The notes: a model not told the origin generated them from the sequence alone. DNA of 11,713 nucleotides from Sorlinia euscelidii (GCF_036452155.1 NZ_JAWJZY010000013.1); one strand, 5' to 3'; counted from the stretch's first letter, positions 1-8,463 are shown. Program-made: numbers and translations.

Positions 1-337
1 CGGACCGATAAATTCGATCGTGACGGCGAGGCCCAGCGCCATCCGGCTGAGCGCAATGTAGAAAAAGAGGTTCATCATCGCCATGGCCGCGCCATACGGG
101 ATGAAGAGCTTGATATTGGCGCGGGTCAGATATTCAACGCGCGGCCGCACCAGGATGAGGAGCATGACGGATGCCAGGCAAACGCGCAGTCCTACCATCT
201 GCTCGGCGGAAATGTGCCAAAAAGATTTTTGGCCATCGCCGCGCCGATCTCGAAAGACGACATTCCGGTAACAAGGGCGAGGACGGCCTGCACACGTGAC
301 CACCCCGCGACTTCTGACCGAAACGCAGGAGGCGCAT
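1..337 (-). CDS. EamA/RhtA-family exporter, 5' part (left copy, frameshifted)
   Basis: This is the left-arm copy of the exporter that follows parE; its description is given with the right-arm copy. The ATG (complement of 335-337) overlaps the parE stop (complement of 337-339) by one base. The left copy keeps five A's in the coding-strand A-run near 223-227, giving the in-frame AKNLFGTFSAEQMVGLRV. The right arm has only four there. Elsewhere this copy is broken: after MRLLRFGQKSRG a lost base shifts the frame. The gene runs off the window edge. Confidence 0.75.
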
Positions 338-2329
338 CAGATATCAAGCATCTCAACGGAACGCGCACGCTCCTGAATGAATTGAAAGCGCAGTTCGGGC
401 TTACGTCCCATGAGGCTCTCCACCTGATTGCGAGTCAATGACTCGTCTTCCCGTGGGACAATGACACGAAGCATTGTGCGGTGGCGAGGGTCCATTGTTG
501 TTTTTTTAAGGTCACTCACCGGCATTTCACCAAGACCTTTAAAGCGGGAAATTTCAACCCGCGCATTCGGTTTGAAGTCCCGCTTGATGCAACGATCCCG
601 ATCATCATCATTCATTGCATAAACGGTCTTGGGACCATGTGTCAGCCTGTAGAGCGGCGGTTGCGCAAGGTAAAGATGGCCGCCTTCAATCAGGCGGGGC
701 ATTTCGCGATAGAAGAAAGTCATGAGAAGGGAGGCGATATGCGCGCCATCGACATCGGCATCCGTCATGATGATGACACGGCCATAACGCAGCTTTTCCG
801 AGTCAAACTGTCCGCCAATCCCGGCCGAGGGCTTCAACGAGTCTTTCAACTCCTGATTGGCGCGCAGTTTTCAGCTGTGGCGGAGGCGACATTCAGGATT
901 TTGCCGCGTAAAGGCAGCACGGCCTGGGTTTCCCGGTCCCGCGCCTGACGGCGGACCCACCAGCGGAATCTCCTTCGACGAGGAAAATCTCGGTCTCGGC
1001 CGCGTTCTCCGCGTGCAATCCGTCAGTTTGCCGGGAAGCGCAGGCGACGCGTCGCACTTTGCGCAGCGTGTCCGGTTTTCCTTCCGCCGGAGCCGGTCTT
1101 CCGCCGCTCGACAATTGCGGTGAGGAGCTGATCCGCCTGTGCGGGTTGCCGCCAGCCAATGGTCAATCCGGTCGCGTAACGCCCTTCGACAAGGCGCGCA
1201 GCTTCCTGCGTCGTCAGTTTCTCTTTCGTCTGACCTGAAAATGCGGATCCCGGATGAAGACGGAGAGCTTACTGGCCACATCCCATAATGTCATCGGCCG
1301 TGATCACACCAGCGCGTTTCATGGCGCGCTGCTCACCCAATGGCGGAAGCCCTTCAGAAGCGCGGCTCGGAGGCCAATCTCATGCGTGCCGCCCTGAGGG
1401 TCGGATCGTATTGCAGAAAGACGCGATGGCGGCCGAACCGCGAGAGATAAAGGCAATCGCCCATTCAACCCGGCCGCTCTCTTCGCCATCGGCGGATTTA
1501 GGGAGCTGCGCCTCGCCTGCCCATAGCGGGGCCAGCAGCGTTTCAGGCGCTTCCAGCTCGGTAACGAGACTATCCGCCAGACCATTCGGAAAGTGGATGA
1601 TATCCGTCTCCGGCGTGTCATCCCTCTCTTGATGGAGTCCGCTGCCATTTTCCAATGGATTGTGACATTGCGGAAAAGTGACGCTTTTGATCGGCAGAGG
1701 CGATATAGCCGGTCGGCTGAGAAACCGAGATGACCAAAAATCTGATGATCCGGCGTAAAACGCACCGCGGTGCCGCTACGACCTGGCGCCTTGCCAATTT
1801 TCTCGAGCGCTGACTGCGGGACGCCACGCGCATAGACCTGGCGCCAAAGAGCGCGGTCCCGTATGACGTCCACTTGTAGAAAGGAGGAAAGCGCATTGAC
1901 GACGGAGGAGCCGACACCATGTAAACCCCCGATGTCTGATAAGCTTTGCCCGAAAACTTCCCCCGGCATGGAGGGTGGTGAAAATCACCTCCAAAGCGGA
2001 GCGATCCTTGAATTTCGGGTGGGCATCGACGGGGATGCCGCGCCCATTATCGCGCACGTAAAGCGTGTCGGCGCTTTCGAGGCTGACCTCAATCACGTCG
2101 GCAAAACCGGCGACCGCTTCATCCATCGCATTATCGATGATCTCGGAAGCCAAGTGATGATAGGCCGTATCATCCGTGCCGCCAATATACATGCCGGGGC
2201 GCCGACGCACAGGCTCCAGCCCTCTAGCACTTCAATCTGTGCGGCATCATAGGCGCTTGCCGCCTTGCGGGTGCGATCGCGCCTGGGGCGCTCAGGATTT
2301 TGACCGGGGAAGAGATCGTCGCGCATCAT
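337..2329 (-). CDS. parE: DNA topoisomerase IV subunit B (left copy, heavily frameshifted)
   Basis: This is the mirror copy of the parE at 9358-11370, spread over several reading frames. The C-terminal piece (337 to about 849) reads cleanly and holds DADVDGAHI and RFKGLGEMPVSDLKKTTMDP. The middle is broken repeatedly, for example near 845-850, where three bases present in the right arm are absent. The N-terminal piece is useful: the four-C run near 2305-2308 gives MMRDDLFPGQNPERPRR in frame, which the right arm loses. The two G-runs needed for GGKFSG and TSGGLHG (complement of 1960-1964 and 1926-1930) show five bases here, as in the right arm. This is a read-quality artefact rather than a decayed gene. 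Confidence 0.85.
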
Positions 2330-2389
2330 CGTGCTTCGGCGTTGGGGCGTTGCATGTCAGGGCGTGCGACCGGTCTCATCACCATCATG

Positions 2390-2931
2390 TCAATGTTTCG
2401 CGCTGCGTCTACGACGATGCTGCTGCGCACGGGCTGTCGTGTTACGCGGCCCGCTGCAAGACTCAAATGATTCCGGTTGGGCGATGTCCTTACCTTCCGC
2501 ATAATGAGAAAGATCCGCCCATCCTTGAGGGCGTCGATCTCATCAAACATCTGCATACGCTGTGCGCAGAAGACTGTGCCGCCTGCACGCCACCTTGGAC
2601 TGAACATTTGCGAGCTGCGTCACATAGTCATCACGCTGGCGACTGGCGGCCGCCGTAATTGCTCCGGAAATAGCGATCGAGACGTCCTTCCTCCTCCGCC
2701 AGTTTCGGCCTGAATTTCGTCACGAACGCGTTATAGCGATCCTGCGCGCTACAGGAGAGCGCCGTCACCATCAGCTCACTTTTAAGACCCTGCACATTGA
2801 AAGCTCATGGGTGGGTGACTCACGCAGGTGGGGCGGCCTGCGCGACGGGGAAATAAAGAGAAGGGCGGCAGGAAAAGCCGGGTCAAGCTGCACGCTTGTC
2901 TGAAGTTTTTGACAACGTGGCGTGGCTTCAT
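2390..2931 (-). CDS. Small secreted four-cysteine protein (left copy, frameshifted)
   Basis: This is the left copy of the secreted protein at 8747-9297. The ATG is the complement of 2929-2931 and the TGA is the complement of 2390-2392. Several one-base losses relative to the right arm (shorter T-run and C-run in the signal-peptide region, lost G's near GESPTHEA) scatter it over frames. No intact version exists in this arm. See the right-arm entry for the protein. Confidence 0.6.
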
Positions 2932-3208
2932 GACAACTTCTCCAGATGGAATTGTAAGGGCGCGTTCGGGCGCGAGGGACCGGGACGAATGCGGAAAGAA
3001 TTACGACGGACAAGGCGCAAAATAAACCATTTTGCATTTGAGCGCTTGCATTGAAATGGATAAGGTGGGCACGTCGTCACTTCCTGGATTATTGGGGAGA
3101 ACGCTGGCGGCGAGCTTTCGTTTTTCCGATTATTCCTGTGCAACGATCCGTCATATGAACGCATGGCCGACCCCACCTTAGTCGGTCGTCCGAGAGGGAG
3201 TTAATAAT
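2932..3208. promoter_or_regulatory. Divergent intergenic region (left copy)
   Basis: About 277 bases lie between the divergent secreted protein and lipoprotein starts. The region must hold both promoters, but I see no convincing -35/-10 pair. A purine-rich ribosome-binding site (GAGAGGGAG, 3192-3200) precedes the TTG start of the lipoprotein by 8 bases. An open frame here of about 80 codons (2928-3176, minus) has no counterpart in the right arm, so I treat it as chance. Confidence 0.45.
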
Positions 3209-3766
3209 TTGCTGCGTGTTAAAAAGGTTTTAGGCTTCGCCGTGATGTCTGCCGTGCTCGCGGCCTGTCATCGGCCGGTTCTGCCGGCACGTCTTATCGC
3301 ACCTGACCCGTACGGCAATCTCAAAAATCGGCTTTGTGTCAGCTCACGCCGGTCAAGTCTGAGAGGACGGTCGCAAATTATCGACGGAAATGACGGTGAG
3401 AAGCGATGACGGCTTCTGCACCCTCACCCTCAAAAAGCCCGAGGCGGCAGCTACGCGTCTTTCGGCGTCGTGCCCCATCCGCAGCAGGCAAGGTGCTGAT
3501 TTACAATTATGAGGGCCAAACCTACCTGAATTACCGCGCCGACACCGCTATGCAGGCGATGATGCTTTTACGGTCATTCTGATTCCATCCATCGATGCGC
3601 CGCGTGTCGCCCTTGACGTCAAGGTGAATGTCCAGGCCACACCCATCGTCCCCGTGACGCCAGCGCGCGGCAACGCCGGCGGCCGGGGCGACGCCAGCAT
3701 CCCGACAGCGACACGTCAAAAAAACCGACCAATGAGACTGGGAAAGCCAGCGCGCAGAAGACGTGA
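3209..3766 (+). CDS. Small envelope lipoprotein (left copy, frameshifted)
   Basis: This is the left copy of the lipoprotein at 7898-8463. The start is TTG at 3209, preceded by GAGAGGGAG with 8 bases spacing. The lipobox AVLAAC is intact. After about residue 38 a missing base breaks the frame. The left arm keeps CCC of the KKPEGG segment, where the right arm loses a C, but loses a G that the right arm keeps, so neither arm reads through there. The TGA is at 3764-3766. Confidence 0.65.
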
Positions 3767-3776
3767 CGCATGACCG

Positions 3777-3794
3777 CCCCGGCGATGGCCGGGG
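3777..3794. terminator. Hairpin terminator between lipoprotein and rrf2-type gene (left copy)
   Basis: A perfect 7-bp stem, CCCCGGC / GCCGGGG, with a GATG loop lies between two convergent genes (stops at 3766 and 3803). There is no long T-tract on either side, so strength is uncertain. The position between converging genes suggests a shared bidirectional terminator. The right copy (7871-7887) has lost one G from the stem. Confidence 0.6.
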
Positions 3795-3802
3795 TTGTGA
3801 TC

Positions 3803-4251
3803 TCAGATTGAAAAGGTAATCGGCTCCTCAACCGGTCGACGCAGGCCGCGTTTCTCCGCGCGACGGATCAGCTCCTCCAGCGAGATCTCCGCCATCTCTC
3901 TTTTCATCCGAAGGTCAAGTGTCTGCCAGCATGGCGCGATCACCTCCCGAAAAAGGGGGTTGGATGTTTCATCCATCGGTGCCGGCTCATCAAGCAGGAC
4001 AGCCTGTGCGATGTCATCAAGTGAAATATCGCGCCGCGCCCGCCCCAGGCGATAGCCGCCCTTGGGGCCACGCACGCTTTCCAGCAGGCCACTGCGGGAC
4101 AATGTCTGCAGGACGGGTTCAATCCCGCGACGCGCCAGGCCCGTGCGCTCTGCAAGCTCGACACCACTGACGAGGTCCGAGCGCCCCGTGTGAAAAGCGA
4201 TGTCCAGCATGACGGTAACTGCGTCATCGCTCTATCACGTCGCAGATACAT
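3803..4251 (-). CDS. Rrf2-family transcriptional regulator (left copy, one frameshift)
   Basis: This is the better copy of this gene. From MLDIAFHTG (4210) to the TGA at 3803-3805 it reads in one frame of 135 codons, including LARRGIEPVLQTLSRSGLLE, the wing residues GPKGGYRLGRA, and the C-terminus PVEEPITFSI. The only break is a C lost near 4222, which separates the true start MYLRRDRAMT (ATG complement of 4249-4251) from the rest. With that base restored the protein is about 149 residues, usual for the family. Function is discussed with the right-arm copy. Confidence 0.85.
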
Positions 4252-4340
4252 TTTAAATTTCCTCCGAATGGCTGGATTATATATAACAGTTTCACGTCGT
4301 ATTTTAAAATAGCGTTATCGAGTCATGCGCGGAGGATATT
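4252..4340. promoter_or_regulatory. Shared cysK/rrf2 divergent promoter region (left copy)
   Basis: This AT-rich stretch separates the divergent Rrf2-type gene and cysK. It holds a TATAAT-like box for the regulator (complement of 4276-4281), a perfect ATTTTAAAAT palindrome (4301-4310) and GGAGG (4331-4335) five bases before an ATG at 4341. It matches the right-arm copy closely. See 7326-7415. Confidence 0.55.
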
Positions 4341-4421
4341 ATGTCATCGGTCAAGGGCCGGCATCTCGGATCGCGAATATAAATGCGGTTGAGTCCGCCT
4401 CGGGGCGCAGCAGGGCCGCGC

Positions 4422-5355
4422 ATGCATGGGCAGGTTTACGGGTCAATCCTTGAGACGGTGGGGCAACGCCGCTCGTCGCGGCACCGCGCTTACAGCGGAA
4501 GGAAGGGCTTCACGCGCAGATTCTTCTCAACTCGAGTTTTCAATCCACTCGGATCGGTCAAGGATCGGATTGGTCTGGCGATGGTTGAGGATGCTGAGGC
4601 GCAGGGCCTGATTTCACCCGGGCGCACGGTGCTGGTTGAGCCGACTTCCGGCAATACGGGCATCTCGCTCGCCTTCGTGGCAGCAGCGCGCGGTTACCGG
4701 CTTATTGTCACCATGCCGGAGAGCGCTTCAACGGAACGTCGGAAAATGATGCGCCTCCTGAACGCGCATTTGGAGCTGACGCCGTCTTCCCGCGGGATGG
4801 CTGGGGCCATCGACCGCGCGCGTGAGCTTGTCGCGTCACTCCCCGATGCCTGGATGCCAAGCCAGTTTGACAATCCGTCCAACCCCGACATCCACGCTCA
4901 CGGACGGCAGAGGAAATCTGGGCGGACACGCAGGCCAGGTGGATATGGTCGTTGCAGGCCTCGGACGGGTGGCACTTTAACCGGAATTGCACGCACTCTG
5001 GCGCGCGCAGGCCCGGAATGGCGTTTTGGGGCGTCGAACCCTCTGAGAGCGCCGTCTTGCATGGTGATCGCCCGGTCCGCACGGCATTCAGGGATCGGGC
5101 CCGGTTTTGCCCGCATATACTCGACACGTCCCTTTTGACCGGGTCAAAACCGTTTCGGAGCGGGAAGCCATTGCGGCGGCGCGTCTGTGCGCGCGCGTGG
5201 AGGGCATTCCCATCGGGATTTCATCCGGCGCAGCCCTCTCCGCCGCGTTGGAGCTTGCACGGGCGCCGGAAAATAAGGGGAAGGTCATCGTGACGATGAT
5301 CCCCTCATTTGCAGAGCGATATCTCTCCACGTCGCTCTTTACCGGCCTCGTTTAA
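4422..5355 (+). CDS. cysK: Cysteine synthase A (left copy, frameshifted)
   Basis: This is the left copy of the O-acetylserine (thiol)-lyase at 6300-7242. The frame slips after GSILETVG and returns at FNPLGSVKDRIG. It then holds EPTSGNTGISLAFVAAARG, slips again after NPDIHAH, and recovers GTLTGIARTL. The extreme C-terminus (5107-5355) reads better here than on the right: it keeps SERYLSTSLFTGLV-type ending residues FAERYLSTSLFTGLV and the TAA at 5353-5355. Together the arms give nearly the whole protein. Confidence 0.88.
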
Positions 5356-5361
5356 CCGGCC

Positions 5362-5381
5362 CGCCCGCGAGGGAGCGGGCG
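5362..5381. terminator. GC-rich hairpin between cysK and the OmpA gene (left copy)
   Basis: A 7-bp stem (CGCCCGC / GCGGGCG) with loop GAGGGA lies 6 bases after the cysK stop, between convergent cysK and OmpA-family genes. No T-tract follows. The position favours a shared bidirectional terminator. The right copy (6276-6296) lacks one G, which loosens the stem. Confidence 0.5.
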
Positions 5382-5410
5382 CGCCCCCCGATCTTAAGCC
5401 GGATAATCAG

Positions 5411-5828
5411 TCAAGGATAATGCGACGCGACGATTCTGTGGCTCACGCGTGTTCGGCTTTGTGCGTACGAGAGGGTCCGCATCTCCGAAACCGCGGGTTT
5501 CGATCGTGCCTTCCGCCACGCCATCGCGAATCAACTCAGATTTGACCGCGCGCGCCCGGCGGAGGGAGAGCTGCATATTATAGGCTTTGCCACGCGCGCC
5601 CGGGTGGCCGGCACTGTTATCCGTATAGCCATTAACCTTGATACGCGTTTCTCCCACATTCGAGGCATTCTGGGCGGCGGCTTCAATGACGGCCCGCGCG
5701 CGGTTTGAGAGGTCGGCTTTGTCCCAATCAAAAAAGACAAGATAGGTGCGTGCCGGGCGGGAGCCGGGCGCCGTCGGGAATCGATCACCACGACTATTTC
5801 AATTCCGGCATGCTGGGGTGGCTGGGTT
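5411..5828 (-). CDS. OmpA-family protein, C-terminal part (left copy)
   Basis: This is the left copy of the OmpA-like domain at 5830-6248. Its six-T run (complement near 5734-5739) gives the in-frame VFFDWD, and it keeps the C of SNRARA, both lost in the right arm. One C is missing near 5423, so the frame runs past the true stop (complement of 5411-5413), replacing VAIILD with VALSLTDYPA. Toward the palindrome centre the linker sequence cannot be trusted. The N-terminal part of the gene is outside the segment. Confidence 0.85.
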
Positions 5829-5905
5829 CAACCGCGCCAACCACCCGCCCGACAGATTGAACAAGCGTGGTCGATTCCGCCACGGCGCCCGGCCCCGCCC
5901 CGGCA
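5755..5905. other. Palindrome centre (fold point at 5829)
   Basis: The symmetry axis falls on C5829 within GGTTCAACC (5825-5833), which is self-complementary apart from its middle base. There is no loop. For roughly 85 bases on each side the two arms can still be aligned but differ far more than elsewhere, with substitutions as well as indels. Beyond about 5750 and 5905 they become nearly identical. In the gene this is the proline-rich linker before the OmpA domain, so the true sequence here is unreliable. Confidence 0.85.
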
Positions 5906-6248
5906 CGCACCTATCTTGTCTTTTTGATTGGGACAAAGCCGACCTCTCAAACGCGCGCGGGCCGTCATTGAAGCCGCCGCCCAGAATGCCTCGAATGTGG
6001 GAGAAACGCGTATCAAGGTTAATGGCTATACGGATAACAGTGCCGGCCACCCGGGCGCGCGTGGCAAAGCCTATAATATGCAGCTCTCCCTCCGCCGGGC
6101 GCGCGCGGTCAAATCTGAGTTGATTCGCGATGGCGTGGCGGAAGGCACGATCGAAACCCGCGGTTTCGGAGATGCGGACCCTCTCGTACGCACAAAGCCG
6201 AACACGCGTGAGCCACAGAATCGTCGCGTCGCCATTATCCTTGACTGA
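5830..6248 (+). CDS. OmpA-family outer-membrane protein, C-terminal peptidoglycan-binding domain (partial)
   Basis: This is the C-terminal part of an outer-membrane protein that anchors the membrane to peptidoglycan. Merging the arms gives a Pro/Ala linker (ATAPGPAPARTYLV), the first strand VFFDWDKADL, RARAVIEAAAQ, the ligand loop NGYTDNSA, YNMQLSLRRARAVKSEL, ETRGFGDADPL and the closing REPQNRRVAIILD. The aspartate of NGYTD and the arginine of the NRRV segment fit the family's diaminopimelate-binding pair. Here a T is missing from the run at 5921-5925 and a C after 5952, so only the portion from about 5953 is in frame. The beta-barrel half lies beyond the fold point and is not present. Confidence 0.88.
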
Positions 6249-6275
6249 TTATCCGGCTTAAGGATCGGGGGGCGC

Positions 6276-6296
6276 GCCCGCTCCCTCGCGGCGGGC
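6276..6296. terminator. GC-rich hairpin between OmpA gene and cysK (right copy)
   Basis: GCCCGC pairs with GCGGGC across a TCCCTC-containing loop, in the short gap between the convergent OmpA (stop 6246-6248) and cysK (stop complement of 6300-6302) genes. One G present in the left copy is missing, widening the loop. It has no T-tract. It probably serves as a bidirectional transcription end, by position. Confidence 0.45.
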
Positions 6297-6299
6297 CGG

Positions 6300-7242
6300 T
6301 TAAACGAGGCCGGTAAGAGCGACGTGGAGAGATATCGCTCTGCAAATGAGGGGATCATCGTCACGATGACCTTCCCCTTATTTTCCGGCGCCCGTGCAAG
6401 CTCCAACGCGGCGGAGAGGGCTGCGCCGGATGAAATCCCGATGGGAATGCCCTCCACGCGCGCGCACAGACGCGCCGCCGCAATGGCTTCCCGCTCCGAA
6501 ACGGTTTTGACCCCGGTCAAAAGGGACGTGTCGAGTATATGCGGGCAAAACCGGGCCCGATCCCCTGAATGCCGTGCGGACCGGGGCGATCACCATGCAA
6601 GACGGCGCTCTCAGAGGGTTCGACGCCCCAAAACGCCATTCCGGGCCTGCGCGCGCCCAGAGTGCGTGCAATTCCGGTTAAAGTGCCACCCGTCCCGAGG
6701 CCTGCAACGACCATATCCACCTGGCCCTGCGTGTCCGCCCAGATTTCCTCTGCCGTCCCGTGAGCGTGGATGTCGGGGTTGGACGGATTGTCAAACTGGC
6801 TTGGCATCCAGGCATCGGGGAGTGACGCGACAAGCTCACGCGCGCGGTCGATGGCCCCAGCCATCCCGCGGGAAGACGGCGTCAGCTCCAAATGCGCGTT
6901 CAGGAGGCGCATCATTTTCCGACGTTCCGTTGAAGCGCTCTCCGGCATGGTGACAATAAGCCGGTAACCGCGCGCTGCTGCCACGAAGGCGAGCGAGATG
7001 CCCGTATTGCCGGAAGTCGGCTCAACCAGCACCGTGCGCCCGGGTGAAATCAGGCCCTGCGCCTCAGCATCCTCAACCATCGCCAGACCAATCCGATCCT
7101 TGACCGATCCGAGTGGATTGAAAAACTCGAGTTTGAGAAGAATCTGCGCGTGAAGCCCTTCCTTCCGCTGTAAGCGCGGTGCCGCGACGAGCGGCGTTGC
7201 CCCCACCGTCTCAAGGATTGACCCGTAAACCTGCCCATGCAT
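6300..7242 (-). CDS. cysK: Cysteine synthase A (O-acetylserine thiol-lyase)
   Basis: This cytoplasmic PLP enzyme makes cysteine from O-acetylserine and sulfide. The first 241 codons are open. K48 in NPLGSVKDR is the Schiff-base lysine, TSGNTG (76-81) is the substrate-binding loop, GLGTGGTLTG (181-190) is the phosphate-binding loop, and QFDNPSNP is typical of CysK. The C-terminus continues in other frames with GIPIGISSGAA and IPSFAERYLST, giving about 311 residues, normal for the family. The slip after GIGPGF (near 6546-6550) occurs in both arms; one more C gives GFAPHILDTSLL. A T is lost near 6316. The start is uncertain: ATG at 7242 matches homologues, but an ATG at 7325 with GGAGG five bases upstream is a better initiation site and would add about 28 residues if an indel lies between. 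Confidence 0.93.
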
Positions 7243-7325
7243 GCGCGGCCCTGCCTGCGCCCCGAGGCGGACTCAACCGCATTTATATTCGCGATCCGAG
7301 ATGCCGGCCCTTGACCCGATGACAT

Positions 7326-7415
7326 AATATCCTCCCGCGCATGACTCGATAACGCTATTTTAAAATACGACGTGAAACTGTTATATATAATCCAGCCATT
7401 CGGAGGAAATTTAAA
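7326..7415. promoter_or_regulatory. Shared divergent promoter/operator region of cysK and the Rrf2-type regulator
   Basis: This AT-rich 90-bp gap contrasts with the GC-rich genes around it. On the plus strand TATAAT (7386-7391) is a good -10 for the regulator, whose SD is GGAGG at 7402-7406. ATTTTAAAAT (7357-7366) is a perfect 10-bp palindrome covering the expected -35 position, and ATAAC (7349-7353) faces GTTAT (7380-7384) around it. On the minus strand GGAGG (7331-7335) lies five bases before an ATG at 7325. I infer that the palindrome may be the regulator's operator, acting on both genes. No -35 box is clear. Confidence 0.5.
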
Positions 7416-7862
7416 ATGTATCTGCGACGTGATAGAGCGATGACGGCAGTTACCGTCATGCTGGACATCGCTTTTCACACGGGGCGCTCGGACCTCGTCA
7501 GTGGTGTCGAGCTTGCAGAGCGCACGGGCCTGGCGCGTCGCGGGATTGAACCCGTCCTGCAGACATTGTCCGCAGTGGCCTGCTGGAAAGCGTGCGTGGC
7601 CCCAAGGGCGGCTATCGCCTGGGGCGGGCGCGGCGCGATATTTCACTTGATGACATCGCACAGGCTGTCCTGCTTGATGAGCCGGCACCGATGGATGAAA
7701 CATCCAACCCCTTTTTCGGGAGGTGATCGCGCCATGCTGGCAGACACTTGACCTTCGGATGAAAAGAGAGATGGCGGAGATCTCGCTGGAGGAGCTGATC
7801 CGTCGCGCGGAGAAACGCGGCCTGCGTCGACCGGTTGAGGAGCCGATTACCTTTCAATCTGA
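7416..7862 (+). CDS. Rrf2-family transcriptional regulator, divergent from cysK (right copy, frameshifted)
   Basis: This is a winged-helix DNA-binding regulator. Start ATG 7416 has GGAGG nine bases upstream. The merged protein (about 149 residues) begins MYLRRDRAMTAVTVMLDIAF, then holds the helix-turn-helix (ELAERTGLARRGIEPVLQTL), SRSGLLESVRGPKGGYRLGRA and DISLDDIAQAVL. IscR and NsrR carry three conserved cysteines in the next segment; here DEPAPMDETSNPLFREVIAP is followed by a single cysteine, so an Fe-S cluster of that type is unlikely. This resembles CymR, the Firmicutes Rrf2 repressor of cysteine metabolism that senses through CysK. The adjacency to cysK supports, but does not prove, a similar role. 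Three runs are one base short here: CCC near 7569, C-run near 7708 and T-run near 7852. Confidence 0.85.
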
Positions 7863-7870
7863 GATCACAA

Positions 7871-7887
7871 CCCCGGCCATCGCCGGG
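7871..7887. terminator. Hairpin terminator between Rrf2-type and lipoprotein genes (right copy)
   Basis: CCCCGGC-CATC-GCCGGG is a stem-loop in the 35-bp gap between convergent stops at 7862 and 7898. The left copy retains a perfect 7-bp stem; here one G is missing. It has no T-tract. The call rests on stem and position. Confidence 0.55.
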
Positions 7888-7897
7888 CGGTCATGCG

Positions 7898-8463
7898 TCA
7901 CGTCTTCTGCGCGCTGGCTTTCCCAGTCTCATTGGTCGGTTTTTTTGACGTGTCCGCTGTCGGGGATGCTGGCGTCGCCCCGGCCGCCGGCGTTGCCGCC
8001 GCGCCTGGCGTCACGGGGACGATGGGTGTGGCCTGGACATTCACCTTGACGTCAAGGGCGACACGCGGCGCATCGATGGATGGAATCAGAATGACCGTAA
8101 AAGCATCATCGCCTGCATAGGCGGTGTCGGCGCGGTAATTCAGGTAGGTTTGGCCCTCATAATTGTAAATCAGCACCTTGCCCTGCTGCGGATGGGGCAC
8201 GACGCCGAAAGACGCGTAGCTGCCGCCCTCGGCTTTTTGAGGGTGAGGGTGCAGAAGCCGTCATCGCTTCTCACCGTCATTTCCGTCGATAATTTGCGAC
8301 CGTCCTCTTCAGACTTGACCGGCGTGAGCTGACACAAAGCCGATTTTTTGAGATTGCCGTACGGGTCAGGTGCGATAAGACGTGCCGGCAGAACCGGCCG
8401 ATGACAGGCCGCGAGCACGGCAGACATCACGGCGAAGCCTAAAACCTTTTTAACACGCAGCAA
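7898..8463 (-). CDS. Small envelope lipoprotein with Thr/Pro/Ala-rich tail
   Basis: I do not recognise a named family. The merged protein is about 188 residues. It starts at TTG (complement of 8461-8463) behind GAGAGGGAG, and opens with MLRVKKVLGFAVMSAVLAAC, a lipoprotein signal with lipobox LAAC and lipidated Cys20. The mature part has a beta-rich core: CQLTPVKSEEDGR, TVRSDDGFCTLTLKKP, KVLIYNYEGQTYLNYRADT, then YAGDDAFTVILI and VALDVKVNV. This ending resembles the closing strands of bacterial Ig-like repeats. The tail (about 45 residues) is a disordered Pro/Ala/Thr stretch ending KPTNETGKASAQKT. Position +2 is His, not Asp, which would suit outer-membrane sorting. In this arm the frame breaks at KKP (a C missing near 8230). 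A role in envelope structure is only a guess. Confidence 0.72.

Larger units (their letters stand above)
1..5828. repeat. Left arm of a window-spanning inverted repeat
   Basis: The whole left half is the reverse complement of the right half. Base 1 pairs with 11707, and pairing continues to the centre at 5829. Only 11708-11713 have no partner. The left arm is about 50 bases shorter than its partner and carries many single-base losses, so most genes here are split over several frames. The arms share no transposase, no terminal motif and no spacer. I see this as a second, noisier reading of the same DNA, not a biological duplication. Confidence 0.95.

Noticed and set aside
481..948. Open frame of 155 codons on the plus strand, mirrored at 10792-11226 on the minus strand
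   Set aside because: It lies antisense to the TOPRIM and C-terminal coding region of parE, whose sense frame carries all the conserved motifs.
2928..3176. Small gene in the left divergent intergenic region
   Set aside because: The right arm reads the same DNA with a stop after about ten codons, so the frame is not reproducible.
5746..6123. An open frame of 125 codons that crosses the palindrome centre
   Set aside because: It joins antisense left-arm sequence to a wrong-frame reading of the OmpA gene, so it exists only because of the fold-back.
7326..7415. Riboswitch or T-box leader for cysK
   Set aside because: The gap is only 90 bp, shared by two promoters, and shows no extended stem structure.
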